A DNA stretch of 64,000 bases, from the NCBI RefSeq assembly GCF_014196335.1, contig NZ_JACIDM010000003.1, forward strand, positions 62,001 through 126,000. The letters run 5' to 3'. A model generated the notes under the pieces. It was not told where the DNA came from. It was given only the letters and a program-made list of their open reading frames with translations, and ran no database searches. Position 1 is the stretch's first letter. The number at the start of each line of letters is the position of its first letter. The translations under genes were made by a program, and so were the position numbers. This document shows, piece by piece, positions 17,010-26,653 of this stretch. The stretch is from Brevundimonas lenta (lineage in GTDB: Bacteria > Pseudomonadota > Alphaproteobacteria > Caulobacterales > Caulobacteraceae).

Positions 17010-18215
17010 ATGGCGAACAGAATGTTTGAGATCAAGACCAAAAGACAACTTAAGTTGACGAGCGCTGTCGCGGGCGGGTTTCTCGCCGCACTCGCAGTCT
17101 CCGGCCAGTGTTCGGCGCAGGAAAGCGACAGCGCCTGGTCGACCGAGGTTACCTATACCGCCGATATCACGGGCGTGGTCTCGGGCGGACCGGTCCAGGC
17201 CGGCAAATTCCTCGACAACCTGGACGTCATCATCGACGGCGATCTTGACCGCCTCATCGGATGGCGGGGCGCGAAGCTTCACCTTTACCTGCTGAACAAC
17301 AACGGCGGGCAGCCGAACAACGTCGCCGGCACCCTGCAGGGGGTCGACAACATCGAGGTCGGGGACACGGGCGCGCGCCTGTACGAACTCTGGATCGAGC
17401 AGGATTTCGACGGCAAGGGCTCGGTACTGGCCGGCCTGTATGACGTGAACAGCGAGTTCTATTCGACCGCGGCGTCGGACCTGCTGATCGCCCCGCCGTT
17501 CGGCATCGGCTCCGAACTGGCGGCCACCGGGCCGAACGGCCCATCGATCTTCCCCTCCACCGCCCTTGCGGTCCGCGCGCGCATCGGCAGCGCCGAAGGC
17601 AGCTACCTGCAGGTCGCCGCGGTCAATGCGGAAGCCAGCACCCTGGGCGACGTCGACGGCGTGGACGCGGACTTTGATACCGGCGGCCTGTTCCTGGCGG
17701 AAGCCGGCTGGACCGGTCCGCTGCGGGTCGCGGTCGGCGGCTGGCGCTACAGCGAGGAGCAGGACGACATCCGCGACACCCTGCCCGGCGGCGATCCGGC
17801 GCGCAGCACGGCGCAGGGCGCCTATCTGCTGGCGGAAGGTCCGCTGTACTCGAACGACGACGGGCTGGCGGCGCGGGCCTTCCTGCGCGCGGGCGTGTCG
17901 GACGGCGACACCACCGACTTCGAGGGCGGCTGGCAGGCGGGCATCCGGCTGGATCAGGTGCTGGCCTCACGGCCGGACAGCGCCTTCTCGATCGGCGTCC
18001 ATCAGGGGCTTCTGTCGGACAAGGCGCGCGCGAACTTCCGCGACGACCTGATCGATCCCGCGCGCGCCGAGCAGGGCGTGGAGATCACCTACGCCGACAC
18101 GATCGGGCGACTGACCATCCAGCCCAGCGTGCAGTGGATCGCCAATCCGGGCGGCGACCGGGATGCGGATGCGATCGTGGTCGCCACCCTGCGGCTGGCG
18201 GTGGCGATCCACTGA
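17010..18215 (+). CDS. OprB-like carbohydrate-selective porin
   Basis: 401 residues from the ATG at 17010; an internal ATG at 17022 is also possible and neither has a clear ribosome site. A signal peptide ends near SGQCSAQES. The mature protein has alternating beta-strand character and the OprB-family pattern AKLHLYLLNNNGG, then NIEVGDTGARLYELWIEQDF and GLYDVNSEFYSTAASDLLIAP, ending with a beta-strand (VATLRLAVAIH). Such outer-membrane porins admit sugars. It is divergent from the chemoreceptor. Confidence 0.87.
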   Translation: MANRMFEIKTKRQLKLTSAVAGGFLAALAVSGQCSAQESDSAWSTEVTYTADITGVVSGGPVQAGKFLDNLDVIIDGDLDRLIGWRGAKLHLYLLNNNGGQPNNVAGTLQGVDNIEVGDTGARLYELWIEQDFDGKGSVLAGLYDVNSEFYSTAASDLLIAPPFGIGSELAATGPNGPSIFPSTALAVRARIGSAEGSYLQVAAVNAEASTLGDVDGVDADFDTGGLFLAEAGWTGPLRVAVGGWRYSEEQDDIRDTLPGGDPARSTAQGAYLLAEGPLYSNDDGLAARAFLRAGVSDGDTTDFEGGWQAGIRLDQVLASRPDSAFSIGVHQGLLSDKARANFRDDLIDPARAEQGVEITYADTIGRLTIQPSVQWIANPGGDRDADAIVVATLRLAVAIH

Positions 18216-18227
18216 TCGCCACACGCC

Positions 18228-19523
18228 TTACGGCAGGACGGAAACGCCCGCGGCCTGGGCCATATCCGGCGACGGACCGCCCAGCGCCGCGATGGCGGCG
18301 ACCAGACCGGCGTCGTGGCCGGCGCGACGCTCGCGCAAGGGAGCCGGCGCGACCAGGTCCGGAGTCACGCCCCGCTTCTCCAGACGGACGCCCCCGGAGG
18401 TGACGAAGTCGGCGCGGCTGAGCGTCAGACGGCCGCCGTCGGGCAGCAGGGTCTCTTGCGAGATGAGCACGGCGCCGGCGGTCGGCTCGCCGATGACGAC
18501 GGCGCGCTTCGCTTCCTGCAGGGCGGCCGGGGTCAGTTCCGCGGCGCTTCGGCTCTGGCTGTCGACCAGCACGGCGACGTCGTTGAAGACGGGCGCGGCC
18601 AGCTCGCCGCAACCGCCGGCGGTCTTCAGGACGATCTGGCGGCCGGTGCGGGCCGTACGCGTGGCCCAGGCCTGATCACGCGGCAGGAAGCAGCTCAGAA
18701 CAGCCTCGGCCTCCATCAGGCGACCGCCGGGATTGCCGCGCAGGTCCAGCACCACGTCGGTGTCGGGATCCAGACCGGCCAGCTCTTCGCCCATCCAGCG
18801 ACCCAGACCGGGCTCGAAGCCCTCGATGCGCAGGACGACGACGCCCGGGTGCGAACGGTCGGCGACGAAGGCCGGCTGCGGCTCCATGATCACGGGCGTG
18901 ACCTGGACCGGCTGCGGCTGTCCGGCCTCGTCGACGAAGGACAGGGTGACGGCTTCGCCTTCGACGACGTCGCTCTCGGGCGACCACTGACCGGGCGCGC
19001 CGGTCTGCAGACGCCAGCCGGGCAGGACGCCGGCGGAGTCGGCGGGAGAGCCCGCACGGACCGTCTCGACCAGATAGACGCCCGGATCGTCGGACTGATG
19101 ACGCAGGGAGACGCCGATGGTGGCGCGGCGTTCGCGCAGGGCGTCCTGGCGGCGGGCGACGGCCGGCGGCGAGGCGCCGGCGTGGTCGTCGTTCAGCAGG
19201 TCCAGCATTTCGCCCAGCACGGTGTACAGGCCGCGGTCATCGGTGGCGGCGAGGGCCTGCGCCCGATAGGTGCGGCGGGCCTCGTTCCAGTTCACGCCGT
19301 GAAGCTGGGGATCGTAGTACTGGGTGCGGACCTCGCTCCAGACGCGGTCGAACACGCGCTGGTTCATGCGCGCACGCTCCCGGGGAGATACGGCGCCCGC
19401 CGCGGCGGGCGCGGCTGCGGCTGTATCGCCCAGCGGCGAGGCGGCGAAAGCGGGAGCGGCGACAAGCGCAAGGCCAATCGCGGCTGACACGGTCAGTCGT
19501 CTGACGAAGCTGCAGGAAGGCAT
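18228..19523 (-). CDS. Exported S41-family peptidase-like protein with PDZ domain
   Basis: 431 residues; signal peptide ending near AAPAFAASP. An N-terminal helical part (RVFDRVWSEVRTQYYDPQLHGVNW) is followed by a PDZ domain (about 120-200, IGVSLRHQSDDPGVYLVETVRAGSPADSAGVL) and the S41 core: VVLDLRGNPGGRLMEAE and VLVDSQSRSAAELTPAALQ, where the Ser before AAEL fits the nucleophile. The usual GE-x-TxGKG segment reads GEPTAGAVL, so the lysine of the Ser-Lys dyad seen in CtpA/Tsp appears absent. It may use another base or be inactive. Confidence 0.85.
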   Translation of the reverse strand: MPSCSFVRRLTVSAAIGLALVAAPAFAASPLGDTAAAAPAAAGAVSPRERARMNQRVFDRVWSEVRTQYYDPQLHGVNWNEARRTYRAQALAATDDRGLYTVLGEMLDLLNDDHAGASPPAVARRQDALRERRATIGVSLRHQSDDPGVYLVETVRAGSPADSAGVLPGWRLQTGAPGQWSPESDVVEGEAVTLSFVDEAGQPQPVQVTPVIMEPQPAFVADRSHPGVVVLRIEGFEPGLGRWMGEELAGLDPDTDVVLDLRGNPGGRLMEAEAVLSCFLPRDQAWATRTARTGRQIVLKTAGGCGELAAPVFNDVAVLVDSQSRSAAELTPAALQEAKRAVVIGEPTAGAVLISQETLLPDGGRLTLSRADFVTSGGVRLEKRGVTPDLVAPAPLRERRAGHDAGLVAAIAALGGPSPDMAQAAGVSVLP

Positions 19524-19582
19524 GGGCGGACGTTACGACGCCCGCCCGATGACAATCAAATCACAAAAACGCCGGGTCGCGA

Positions 19583-20272
19583 TCAGTTTTCGTTATCGTG
19601 ACGCGTTTCAACCCGGTGTGTGAAGATGCGAACGTCGCCGTCGCCGCCGCGTTCGCCCTGCTCCACGAAGCCGGACTGGTCAGCGTCCATACGGGCGAAG
19701 GCCTCGCGCAGAGGGGCGGTGAATTCGGCCTCGCTGAGCTTGCCGTCGCCGTCCCTGTCGAGATCGTGGTCGCCGCCCGGACCGCCCATCTGGCGGATTT
19801 CGACGCGGTGCTCTTCGCTCCATTCGCCGCCGCGCGGACCCTGGACCACCCGCGGCGCGCCGTCGGGGCCGGGCTCCCCGACGAAGACCATGGTGCGTTC
19901 GCCGCCCCCGGAGGTCCAGGTCGAGGCCTGCCCCCCCGGTCCGTCGCGGCGGATTTCGATGCGGCGTTCGCCGGGACCGCCGGCGCCGGTCATGACCATC
20001 ACCTGATGGCTGTCGTGTCCCGAGGCCATTTCCTCGGTCGACAGGCGGCCGTCGCCGTCCTTGTCGAGCCCTGCGAAGGCGTTGTTGAGCGGCGCGGCGA
20101 ATTCCTCGCGGCTCACCTGACCGTCACCGTCCTTGTCGAGGCCGCCCGGCCCGTCCTCACCCATGGTCATGAAGTGGGCGCGCATTTCCGGCGGCCGCGG
20201 GGGTGCAGGCGGAGCGGGCGGCGCCGGCGGTTCCTGGAGCAGGACGGCGGACAGGGCGATGAGGGTCAGCAT
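19583..20272 (-). CDS. Exported four-EF-hand calcium-binding protein
   Basis: 229 residues with a short signal segment, a proline-rich stretch (EPPAPPAPPAPPRPPEM), then four EF-hand loops in two pairs: DKDGDGQVSREE, DKDGDGRLSTEE, DRDGDGKLSEAE and DADQSGFVEQGE. A roughly 90-residue Gly/Arg-rich linker separates the pairs. All four loops keep Asp at positions 1, 3 or 5 and an acidic residue at 12, so calcium binding is likely. The gene is divergent from a response regulator-kinase-S41 operon, and a direct repeat lies between them. Function beyond binding calcium is unknown. Confidence 0.88.
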   Translation of the reverse strand: MLTLIALSAVLLQEPPAPPAPPAPPRPPEMRAHFMTMGEDGPGGLDKDGDGQVSREEFAAPLNNAFAGLDKDGDGRLSTEEMASGHDSHQVMVMTGAGGPGERRIEIRRDGPGGQASTWTSGGGERTMVFVGEPGPDGAPRVVQGPRGGEWSEEHRVEIRQMGGPGGDHDLDRDGDGKLSEAEFTAPLREAFARMDADQSGFVEQGERGGDGDVRIFTHRVETRHDNEN

Positions 20273-20331
20273 GGGCGGTCGGCTCCCGGATTGTTGTCGG
20301 ACGCCGTTCGACCACGGCGCGCTTGCGTCCG

Positions 20332-20359
20332 TGTTTCAGGCGCGTCCGGATTTGTTTCA
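20332..20359. promoter_or_regulatory. TGTTTCA direct repeat in the divergent EF-hand/response-regulator gap
   Basis: TGTTTCA occurs at 20332-20338 and 20353-20359, 21 bases apart, that is two helical turns, the layout bound by OmpR-family regulators. The second copy is also half of TTTCA-ATCC-TGAAA. It lies 44 bases before the response regulator start and 60 from the EF-hand gene start, so it may control both directions. Confidence 0.4.
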
Positions 20360-20402
20360 ATCCTGAAATGACGCCGACTTCCGGCTCGGACAGAATGGCG
20401 GA

Positions 20403-21119
20403 ATGCAGTCAGAGGCTCCGCGCATCCTTGTCGTCGACGATGACCCAGGCATCCGTGAAGTGTTGTGCGATTACCTCGCCCAGCACGGCTATGACGCCGT
20501 GGGCGCGGCCTCGGCGGCGGAGATGGACCGGGCGGTGGCGACGCGCGCGCCGGACCTGATCGTGCTGGACCTGATGATGCCGGGCGAGGACGGGCTGTCG
20601 GTCTGCCGCCGCATGGCCGGCAAGGGGCCGCCGATCGTCATGCTGAGCGCCATGGGCGAGGACACGGACCGGATCATCGGGCTGGAGCTGGGGGCCGACG
20701 ACTATCTGGCCAAGCCCTGTAATCCGCGCGAGCTGCTGGCCCGCGTGCGCGCCGTGCTGCGCCGACCGCGCGAGGAGGCGGCGACGGACGGACCGGCGCT
20801 GGGCTTTGCGGGCTGGCGGCTGGATCTGATGCGGCGCGAGCTGACCCGGCCCGACGGCCAGGTCGTCGGCCTGTCGGCGGGGGAGTTCGCCCTGCTGCGC
20901 GCCTTCGCCGAGCGTCCCGGTCGGGTCATGACCCGCGACCAATTGCTGGAGCGCGCGCGCGGCGCGGACGCCGACGTATTCGACCGCGCCATGGACGTGC
21001 AGATCAGCCGGCTGCGCAAGAAGCTGGACGACGGCTCGGGTCTGGAGATGATCCAGACGCTGCGGGGCGAGGGCTACCGGTTCGACGTCAAGGTCGAGCG
21101 GCATCGGGGCGCGCATTGA
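20403..21119 (+). CDS. OmpR-family response regulator
   Basis: 238 residues. The receiver domain has the acidic pair VDDD near residue 12, phospho-acceptor Asp56 (DLIVLDLMMPG) and Lys104 (YLAKPCNPREL). The C-terminal winged helix starts at about 130 (GFAGWRLDLMRREL) and ends with RLRKKLDDGSGLEMIQTLRGEGYRF, described as the OmpR/PhoB type. The stop overlaps the start of the kinase gene, so the pair forms a single operon with the S41 gene. The candidate operator lies in the upstream gap. Confidence 0.95.
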   Translation: MQSEAPRILVVDDDPGIREVLCDYLAQHGYDAVGAASAAEMDRAVATRAPDLIVLDLMMPGEDGLSVCRRMAGKGPPIVMLSAMGEDTDRIIGLELGADDYLAKPCNPRELLARVRAVLRRPREEAATDGPALGFAGWRLDLMRRELTRPDGQVVGLSAGEFALLRAFAERPGRVMTRDQLLERARGADADVFDRAMDVQISRLRKKLDDGSGLEMIQTLRGEGYRFDVKVERHRGAH

Positions 21120-22714
21120 GACGTCCGTCCTCGCTTCCCGTGCTGGTCCAGGTCGCCGCGCTGGCGGCCTTCGCCGTCGTCATGTCGCAGGCGGTCGCCT
21201 TCGGCGTGGTGCTGCTGGCGCCCGAACCGCGCCCGGCGGGCTTCAGCATCGAGGCCGCCTCGCACGCGCTGAAGGGCGAACCGGCTGAGACCGCCGATGG
21301 CCGCGCCCTGCGCCGCCGCATCTCCGACCACCCCGTCGAGCCCCGCCAGAAAGGCGTCGGCGACCCGTTGGCGCTGGCGATCCGGTCCGGTCTGGCGAAC
21401 AGCCTGGACGTGCCGGCCGAGCAGGTGATCGTGGCGATCGAGCAGCCGATGCGCCGGGAGCGGTCCGCAGCGTTCACCCGCCGCCGCGTCGATGACGACA
21501 GTCCGTCGGCGACCAGTTTCGTCTTCGTGCGCCGGGATGACGACGTAGTCGTACCGACGCCGCCCCCCGCCCCTGCGGCGCCCGCTCCGCCAGCGCGGCC
21601 CACGCCGCCTCCGATGCCGCCGGCGCCCATGCCGGGCCGCATCGTGAAGCCAGACCAGATACAGGTGCACGCCGAACTGCGGGCCCGAGCGATGGCCAGG
21701 GGCGGTCCGATCGTGGTCGACAGCACCACGCATCAGTTCACGGTCATGACGGATCGGCTGACCTTCGCGCCGTTCTCGGCGTCGCTGCGTCTGCCTGACG
21801 GGCGCTGGGCGACGGTCGAACCGCCGCGCAGCTTCCTGTCGCCGTGGCAGCAGCGCGTGTTGCTGGCGCTGGCGATCTCGATGCTGCTGCTGGCGCCGCT
21901 GGTGTGGTGGATGGCGCGGCGGCTGACGAGGCCGATCCGGGTGTTCGCCGAGGCCGCCGAACGGCTGGGCGCCGATCCCGAAGCCGATCCCCTGCCGCCG
22001 TCCGGCCCACGCGAGGTGCGCACGGCGATCACCGCCTTCAATGACATGCAGGCCTCGCTGCGGCGTCACATGCGGCAGCGCACCCAGACCGTGGCCGCCA
22101 TCGCCCACGACCTGCGCACCCCGCTGACCCGCCTTCGCTTCCGCGCCGAACAGGCGCCGGACGCGGTGCGCGACCGCATGGCTTCGGACATCGAGGAAAT
22201 GGACGCCCTGATCGGCCAGGCCATGGCTTTCGTGCGGGGCGAGACCACGCCGGAACGCTGCGAACCGCTGGATCTGGACGCCCTCGCGTCGGATTGCGCG
22301 GCGGGCTTCTCGGAAACCGGCGCCGCCGTGACCTTCGACGGAGGCGGCGCCCTGCCCGTGCGCTCCGACCCCGCCGCGCTGCGCCGGGCGCTGGACAACC
22401 TGATCGCCAACGCCATGCAGTACGGTGGGCAAGCCCGCGTGCGCGCCTTCGCATTCGACGGCGCGGCGGTGGTCACCGTCGACGACGACGGACCGGGCCT
22501 CGATGACGCCGAGCTCGAGGCCGTGTTCGACCCCTTCCATCGGGGCGAACGCTCGCGTAATCGCGAAACCGGCGGCGCGGGTCTTGGCCTGACGGTTGCG
22601 CGGCAGGCGGCGCGCGGCTCCGGCGGCGACGTCGTCCTGATGCGCCGCGACGGCGGCGGCATGACCGCCCGCCTGCATATTCCTCTCGATCCGAACCCTG
22701 TGGAGACGCCTTGA
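21116..22714 (+). CDS. Sensor histidine kinase
   Basis: 532 residues from a TTG at 21116 that overlaps the regulator stop (TTGA). A first membrane helix at about 10-35 and a second at about 243-262 enclose a periplasmic sensor of about 200 residues containing a proline-rich stretch (PTPPPAPAAPAPPARPTPPP). A HAMP linker follows (RRLTRPIRVFAEAAERLG), then the H-box IAHDLRTPLTRLRFRAE with His331, an N-box (LDNLIANAMQYG) and G-boxes (VDDDGPGLDDAE, GGAGLGLTVARQ). It should phosphorylate the adjacent regulator. The proline-rich sensor recalls the proline-rich start of the divergent EF-hand protein. Confidence 0.94.
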   Translation: MRRPSSLPVLVQVAALAAFAVVMSQAVAFGVVLLAPEPRPAGFSIEAASHALKGEPAETADGRALRRRISDHPVEPRQKGVGDPLALAIRSGLANSLDVPAEQVIVAIEQPMRRERSAAFTRRRVDDDSPSATSFVFVRRDDDVVVPTPPPAPAAPAPPARPTPPPMPPAPMPGRIVKPDQIQVHAELRARAMARGGPIVVDSTTHQFTVMTDRLTFAPFSASLRLPDGRWATVEPPRSFLSPWQQRVLLALAISMLLLAPLVWWMARRLTRPIRVFAEAAERLGADPEADPLPPSGPREVRTAITAFNDMQASLRRHMRQRTQTVAAIAHDLRTPLTRLRFRAEQAPDAVRDRMASDIEEMDALIGQAMAFVRGETTPERCEPLDLDALASDCAAGFSETGAAVTFDGGGALPVRSDPAALRRALDNLIANAMQYGGQARVRAFAFDGAAVVTVDDDGPGLDDAELEAVFDPFHRGERSRNRETGGAGLGLTVARQAARGSGGDVVLMRRDGGGMTARLHIPLDPNPVETP

Positions 22715-24042
22715 TGCGCATCGTCCTGATCGCGGCCGCCCTTCTGGCCGCCGGTCCCGCCTTCGCCCAGACAGCCCCCGCGCCGAATGCGCCGGCCGCC
22801 GCCGCGACCGTCGAGCGGCCCACGCCGCGCCAGACCGTCGACGCCGTCGCGGCGCGTATTCGCGAACTGTATTTCGACCCCGCGATCGGGGACCGCGTCG
22901 CCGGCGAACTGGAGGCGGAGGCCGCGGCCGGCGCGTTCGACGCGCTGACCGATCCTCGTGACCTGGCCCCGGCGCTGACGGCGCGATTGCGGCCGCTGGA
23001 TGCGCATTTCAACGTCACCTTCGATCCCGCCGCCCCGAGCGGCACGCCGGTGCGCCGCATGCGCCCGCCCGAGGGTGCGGCCCCGGCTGTGCGGCCCGTC
23101 AATCCGGGCGAGGCGCGGGCTCACTACGGCTTCCGCAAGGTCGAGGTCCTGCCGGGCAACGTCGGCTACATCGACCTGCGCCAGTTCTACAATATCGACT
23201 TCGACAACCCGGCCGACCCGGCCCGGCGGGCCGCCGATGCGGCGCTGGACTTCCTCGCCGACGCCGACGCGATCATCTTCGACCTGCGCGACAACGGCGG
23301 CGGGGCCCCGTCGATGGTCGGCTATCTGACCAGCGCCTTCACGCCCGCGGACGCGCCGATCTACAACATCTTCCATAGCCGCGAGGGCACCGAGAGCGAG
23401 GCCCCGGCCGTGTTCCGGCCCAACCCGCGCCTGGACGTTCCAGTCTACGTCCTGATCAGCGGACGCACCGGCTCGGCGGCGGAGGCCTTCCCCTACACGC
23501 TGCAGGGCGCACGACGGGCGACCATCGTCGGCGAGGCGTCCGGCGGAGCGGCGAATCCGGGCGGCATGGTCCCGGTCGGCGGCGGCTTCGCCGTCTTCGT
23601 GTCGATGGGTTCGCCGAAGAACCCGATGACCGGAAAGAACTGGGAAGGGACCGGGGTGCTGCCCGATGTCGCAGCGCCGTGGGATCAGGCCCTGGACAGG
23701 GCCCATTCGCTGGCGCTGGAGGGGATCATCTCGGCGGACGCCGGGCGCACGGACGCCGTCTGGGCGCTGGAGACCCTGCGGGCTCCGGCCGGCCCGTCGG
23801 ACCTGTCCGTCTACGCCGGAATGTATGGAGAGCAGCGGGTATCCATCGAGGGCGGCAAGCTGCAGATCCAGCGCGGCCGCCGCCCGCCGGTCGTTCTGAA
23901 GCCGCTGGGCGACGACCTGTTCACCGTGGTCGGCGACCCGACGCGCCGGATTCAATTCAGCCGGGATGAGGCTGGTCGCGTCATCGCCTACGATGGGCTG
24001 GCGATCGACGGGCCGGGCATGCGCGCAAGGCGCACCGAATAG
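22714..24042 (+). CDS. Exported S41-family peptidase-like protein (interphotoreceptor-retinoid-binding type)
   Basis: 442 residues. The ATG at 22714 shares one base with the kinase stop (TGATG); a TTG at 22711 is less likely. A signal peptide ends near GPAFAQT. The S41 core has NVGYIDLRQFYNIDF, IIFDLRDNGGGAPSMVGYL and ISGRTGSAAEAFPYTLQ, where Ser in GSAAEA fits the nucleophile, then VGEASGGAANPGG. There is no PDZ domain, and the C-terminal about 75 residues form a DUF3471-like beta domain. It is the third gene of the regulator-kinase operon and may be its periplasmic effector. Confidence 0.87.
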   Translation: MRIVLIAAALLAAGPAFAQTAPAPNAPAAAATVERPTPRQTVDAVAARIRELYFDPAIGDRVAGELEAEAAAGAFDALTDPRDLAPALTARLRPLDAHFNVTFDPAAPSGTPVRRMRPPEGAAPAVRPVNPGEARAHYGFRKVEVLPGNVGYIDLRQFYNIDFDNPADPARRAADAALDFLADADAIIFDLRDNGGGAPSMVGYLTSAFTPADAPIYNIFHSREGTESEAPAVFRPNPRLDVPVYVLISGRTGSAAEAFPYTLQGARRATIVGEASGGAANPGGMVPVGGGFAVFVSMGSPKNPMTGKNWEGTGVLPDVAAPWDQALDRAHSLALEGIISADAGRTDAVWALETLRAPAGPSDLSVYAGMYGEQRVSIEGGKLQIQRGRRPPVVLKPLGDDLFTVVGDPTRRIQFSRDEAGRVIAYDGLAIDGPGMRARRTE

Positions 24043-24076
24043 GCCGCAGCGTTACAGTTCATCACGGCTTGTTACA

Positions 24077-24100
24077 GGCGCGGGGTTGAATCCCCGCGCC
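24077..24100 (+). other. Perfect 9-bp hairpin upstream of gap
   Basis: GGCGCGGGG (24077-24085) pairs exactly with CCCCGCGCC (24092-24100) around a TTGAAT loop. No U-run follows, so it is either a weak terminator for the S41 gene or a structure in the gap leader. Two GTTACAG copies, 20 bases apart (24051 and 24071), lie just before it. Confidence 0.4.
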
Positions 24101-24156
24101 GGCGGTCCCATTGAAGCGCCAACCAGACACCCCCGCGCTTTTCAGGAGCTCCGCCC

Positions 24157-25164
<1,008 letters not shown>

Positions 25165-25169
25165 GACTG

Positions 25170-25319
25170 CTCCCTCTCCCAATGGGAGAGGGCTTGAGCG
25201 CCCGGGAGCGAAGCGATCGGTTGCGCGAAAGGGTGAGGGGCGGCGGCTTGCCGCCCTCGCACCAGCCGACCCTCATCCGACGGGGCTCCGCCCCGCCACC
25301 TTCTCCCATCGGGAGAAGG
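25170..25319. repeat. Long imperfect palindromic repeat between gap and pgk
   Basis: The element starts with the hairpin CCCTCTCCC-AAT-GGGAGAGGG (25172-25192) and ends with CCTTCTCCC-ATC-GGGAGAAGG (25299-25319). Between them AAAGGGTGAGGG and ACCCTCATCCG form a partial inverted pair around GCGGCGGCTTGCCGCC, and GGGGCTCCGCCCC is a further hairpin. This is a dispersed repeat of the kind common in caulobacters. It ends 18 bases before the pgk start and could act as an attenuator or RNA-processing site. Confidence 0.8.
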
Positions 25320-25337
25320 CAAACAGAGCGCGACCCC

Positions 25338-26534
25338 ATGACTTTCCGCACCCTCGACGACGCCAAGGACCTCGCCGGCAAGACCGCCCTGGTTCGCGTG
25401 GACTTCAACGTGCCGATGGAAGGCGGAACCGTCACCGACGACACCCGCCTGCGGGTCGCCCTGCCGACGATCAACAAGCTGCGTGACGCCGGCGCCAAAG
25501 TCGCCCTGCTGGCGCATTTCGACCGGCCGAAGGGCCAGCGCGTGCCGTCGATGAGCCTGAAGCCGGTCGTCGATGACCTGGAACGCCTGCTGGGCGCCCC
25601 GGTGCGCTTCGCGAACGACTGCGTAGGCGACGAGGCGAAGGCCGTGCTGGCGGACCTCGACGCCGGCGGCGTGGCCCTGCTGGAGAACGTCCGCTTCCAC
25701 GCGGGCGAAGAGAAGAACGACCCCGCCTTCGCCGCTCAGCTCGCCGAGCTGGGCGACGTCTTCGTCAACGACGCCTTCTCGGCCGCCCACCGCGCCCACG
25801 CCTCGACTGAAGGTCTGGCCCGTCTGCTGCCCGCCTACGCCGGCGAGTCGATGCGCCGCGAGCTGGACGCCCTGGACGCCGCCCTCGGCAATCCGCAGAA
25901 GCCGGTCATCGGCATCGTCGGCGGGGCCAAGGTCTCGACCAAGCTGGATCTGCTGAAGAACCTGGTCGGCAAGCTGGATCGCCTCGCCATCGGCGGCGGC
26001 ATGGCCAACACCTTCCTGTACGCGCAGGGCGTCGATATCGGCGGCTCGCTGGCCGAGAAGGACATGGCCGACACGGCCCGCGAGATCATGGCCGAGGCCG
26101 CGGCGAAGGGCTGCGAACTGCTGCTGCCGGTCGACGTCGTCGTCGCTGCCGAGGTCAAGCCGGGCGCCGCATCGCGCGTCGCAAAGGCCGGCGACGCCCT
26201 CGCCGCCGACGACAAGATCCTGGACGCCGGTCCGGAGACTGTGGCCCGGCTGACCGCCGCCATCGACGCCTCGAAGACCCTGATCTGGAACGGCCCGCTG
26301 GGCGTGTTCGAAATCCCGCCGTTCGACGCCGCCACGGTGGCCGCCGCGAAACACGCGGCCTCGCGCGCGAAAGCCGGTCAGCTGATCGCCGTCGCAGGAG
26401 GCGGAGACACCGTCGCGGCCCTGAACCACGCGGGCGTGGCCGACGACATGACCTTCGTCTCGACCGCCGGCGGCGCCTTCCTGGAATGGATGGAGGGCAA
26501 GCCTCTGCCGGGCGTCGAGGCCCTCGAGGCCTGA
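25338..26534 (+). CDS. pgk: Phosphoglycerate kinase
   Basis: 398 residues from the ATG at 25338. The longer open frame upstream runs through gap out of frame and is rejected. Signatures: [27 protein letters not shown] in two adjoining blocks, [44 protein letters not shown] and the nucleotide-binding [15 protein letters not shown] and [15 protein letters not shown] near the end. It transfers phosphate between 1,3-bisphosphoglycerate and ADP. Only the repeat element separates it from gap. Confidence 0.97.
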   Translation: MTFRTLDDAKDLAGKTALVRVDFNVPMEGGTVTDDTRLRVALPTINKLRDAGAKVALLAHFDRPKGQRVPSMSLKPVVDDLERLLGAPVRFANDCVGDEAKAVLADLDAGGVALLENVRFHAGEEKNDPAFAAQLAELGDVFVNDAFSAAHRAHASTEGLARLLPAYAGESMRRELDALDAALGNPQKPVIGIVGGAKVSTKLDLLKNLVGKLDRLAIGGGMANTFLYAQGVDIGGSLAEKDMADTAREIMAEAAAKGCELLLPVDVVVAAEVKPGAASRVAKAGDALAADDKILDAGPETVARLTAAIDASKTLIWNGPLGVFEIPPFDAATVAAAKHAASRAKAGQLIAVAGGGDTVAALNHAGVADDMTFVSTAGGAFLEWMEGKPLPGVEALEA

Positions 26535-26653
26535 CGTTGCGCTGAGACCACGAACGACGCCGGACCCGTGGTCAGGCTGTAACAATGCGTGACTTCGACC
26601 GTTCTCCGGTCTAGATCACGGCCAACAATCAGAGGGCTCAGGAGACACCCACC

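Noticed and set aside
25165..25337. CRISPR array at the repeat between gap and pgk
   Set aside because: The repeats are inverted and of unequal length, with no regular spacers and no cas genes.
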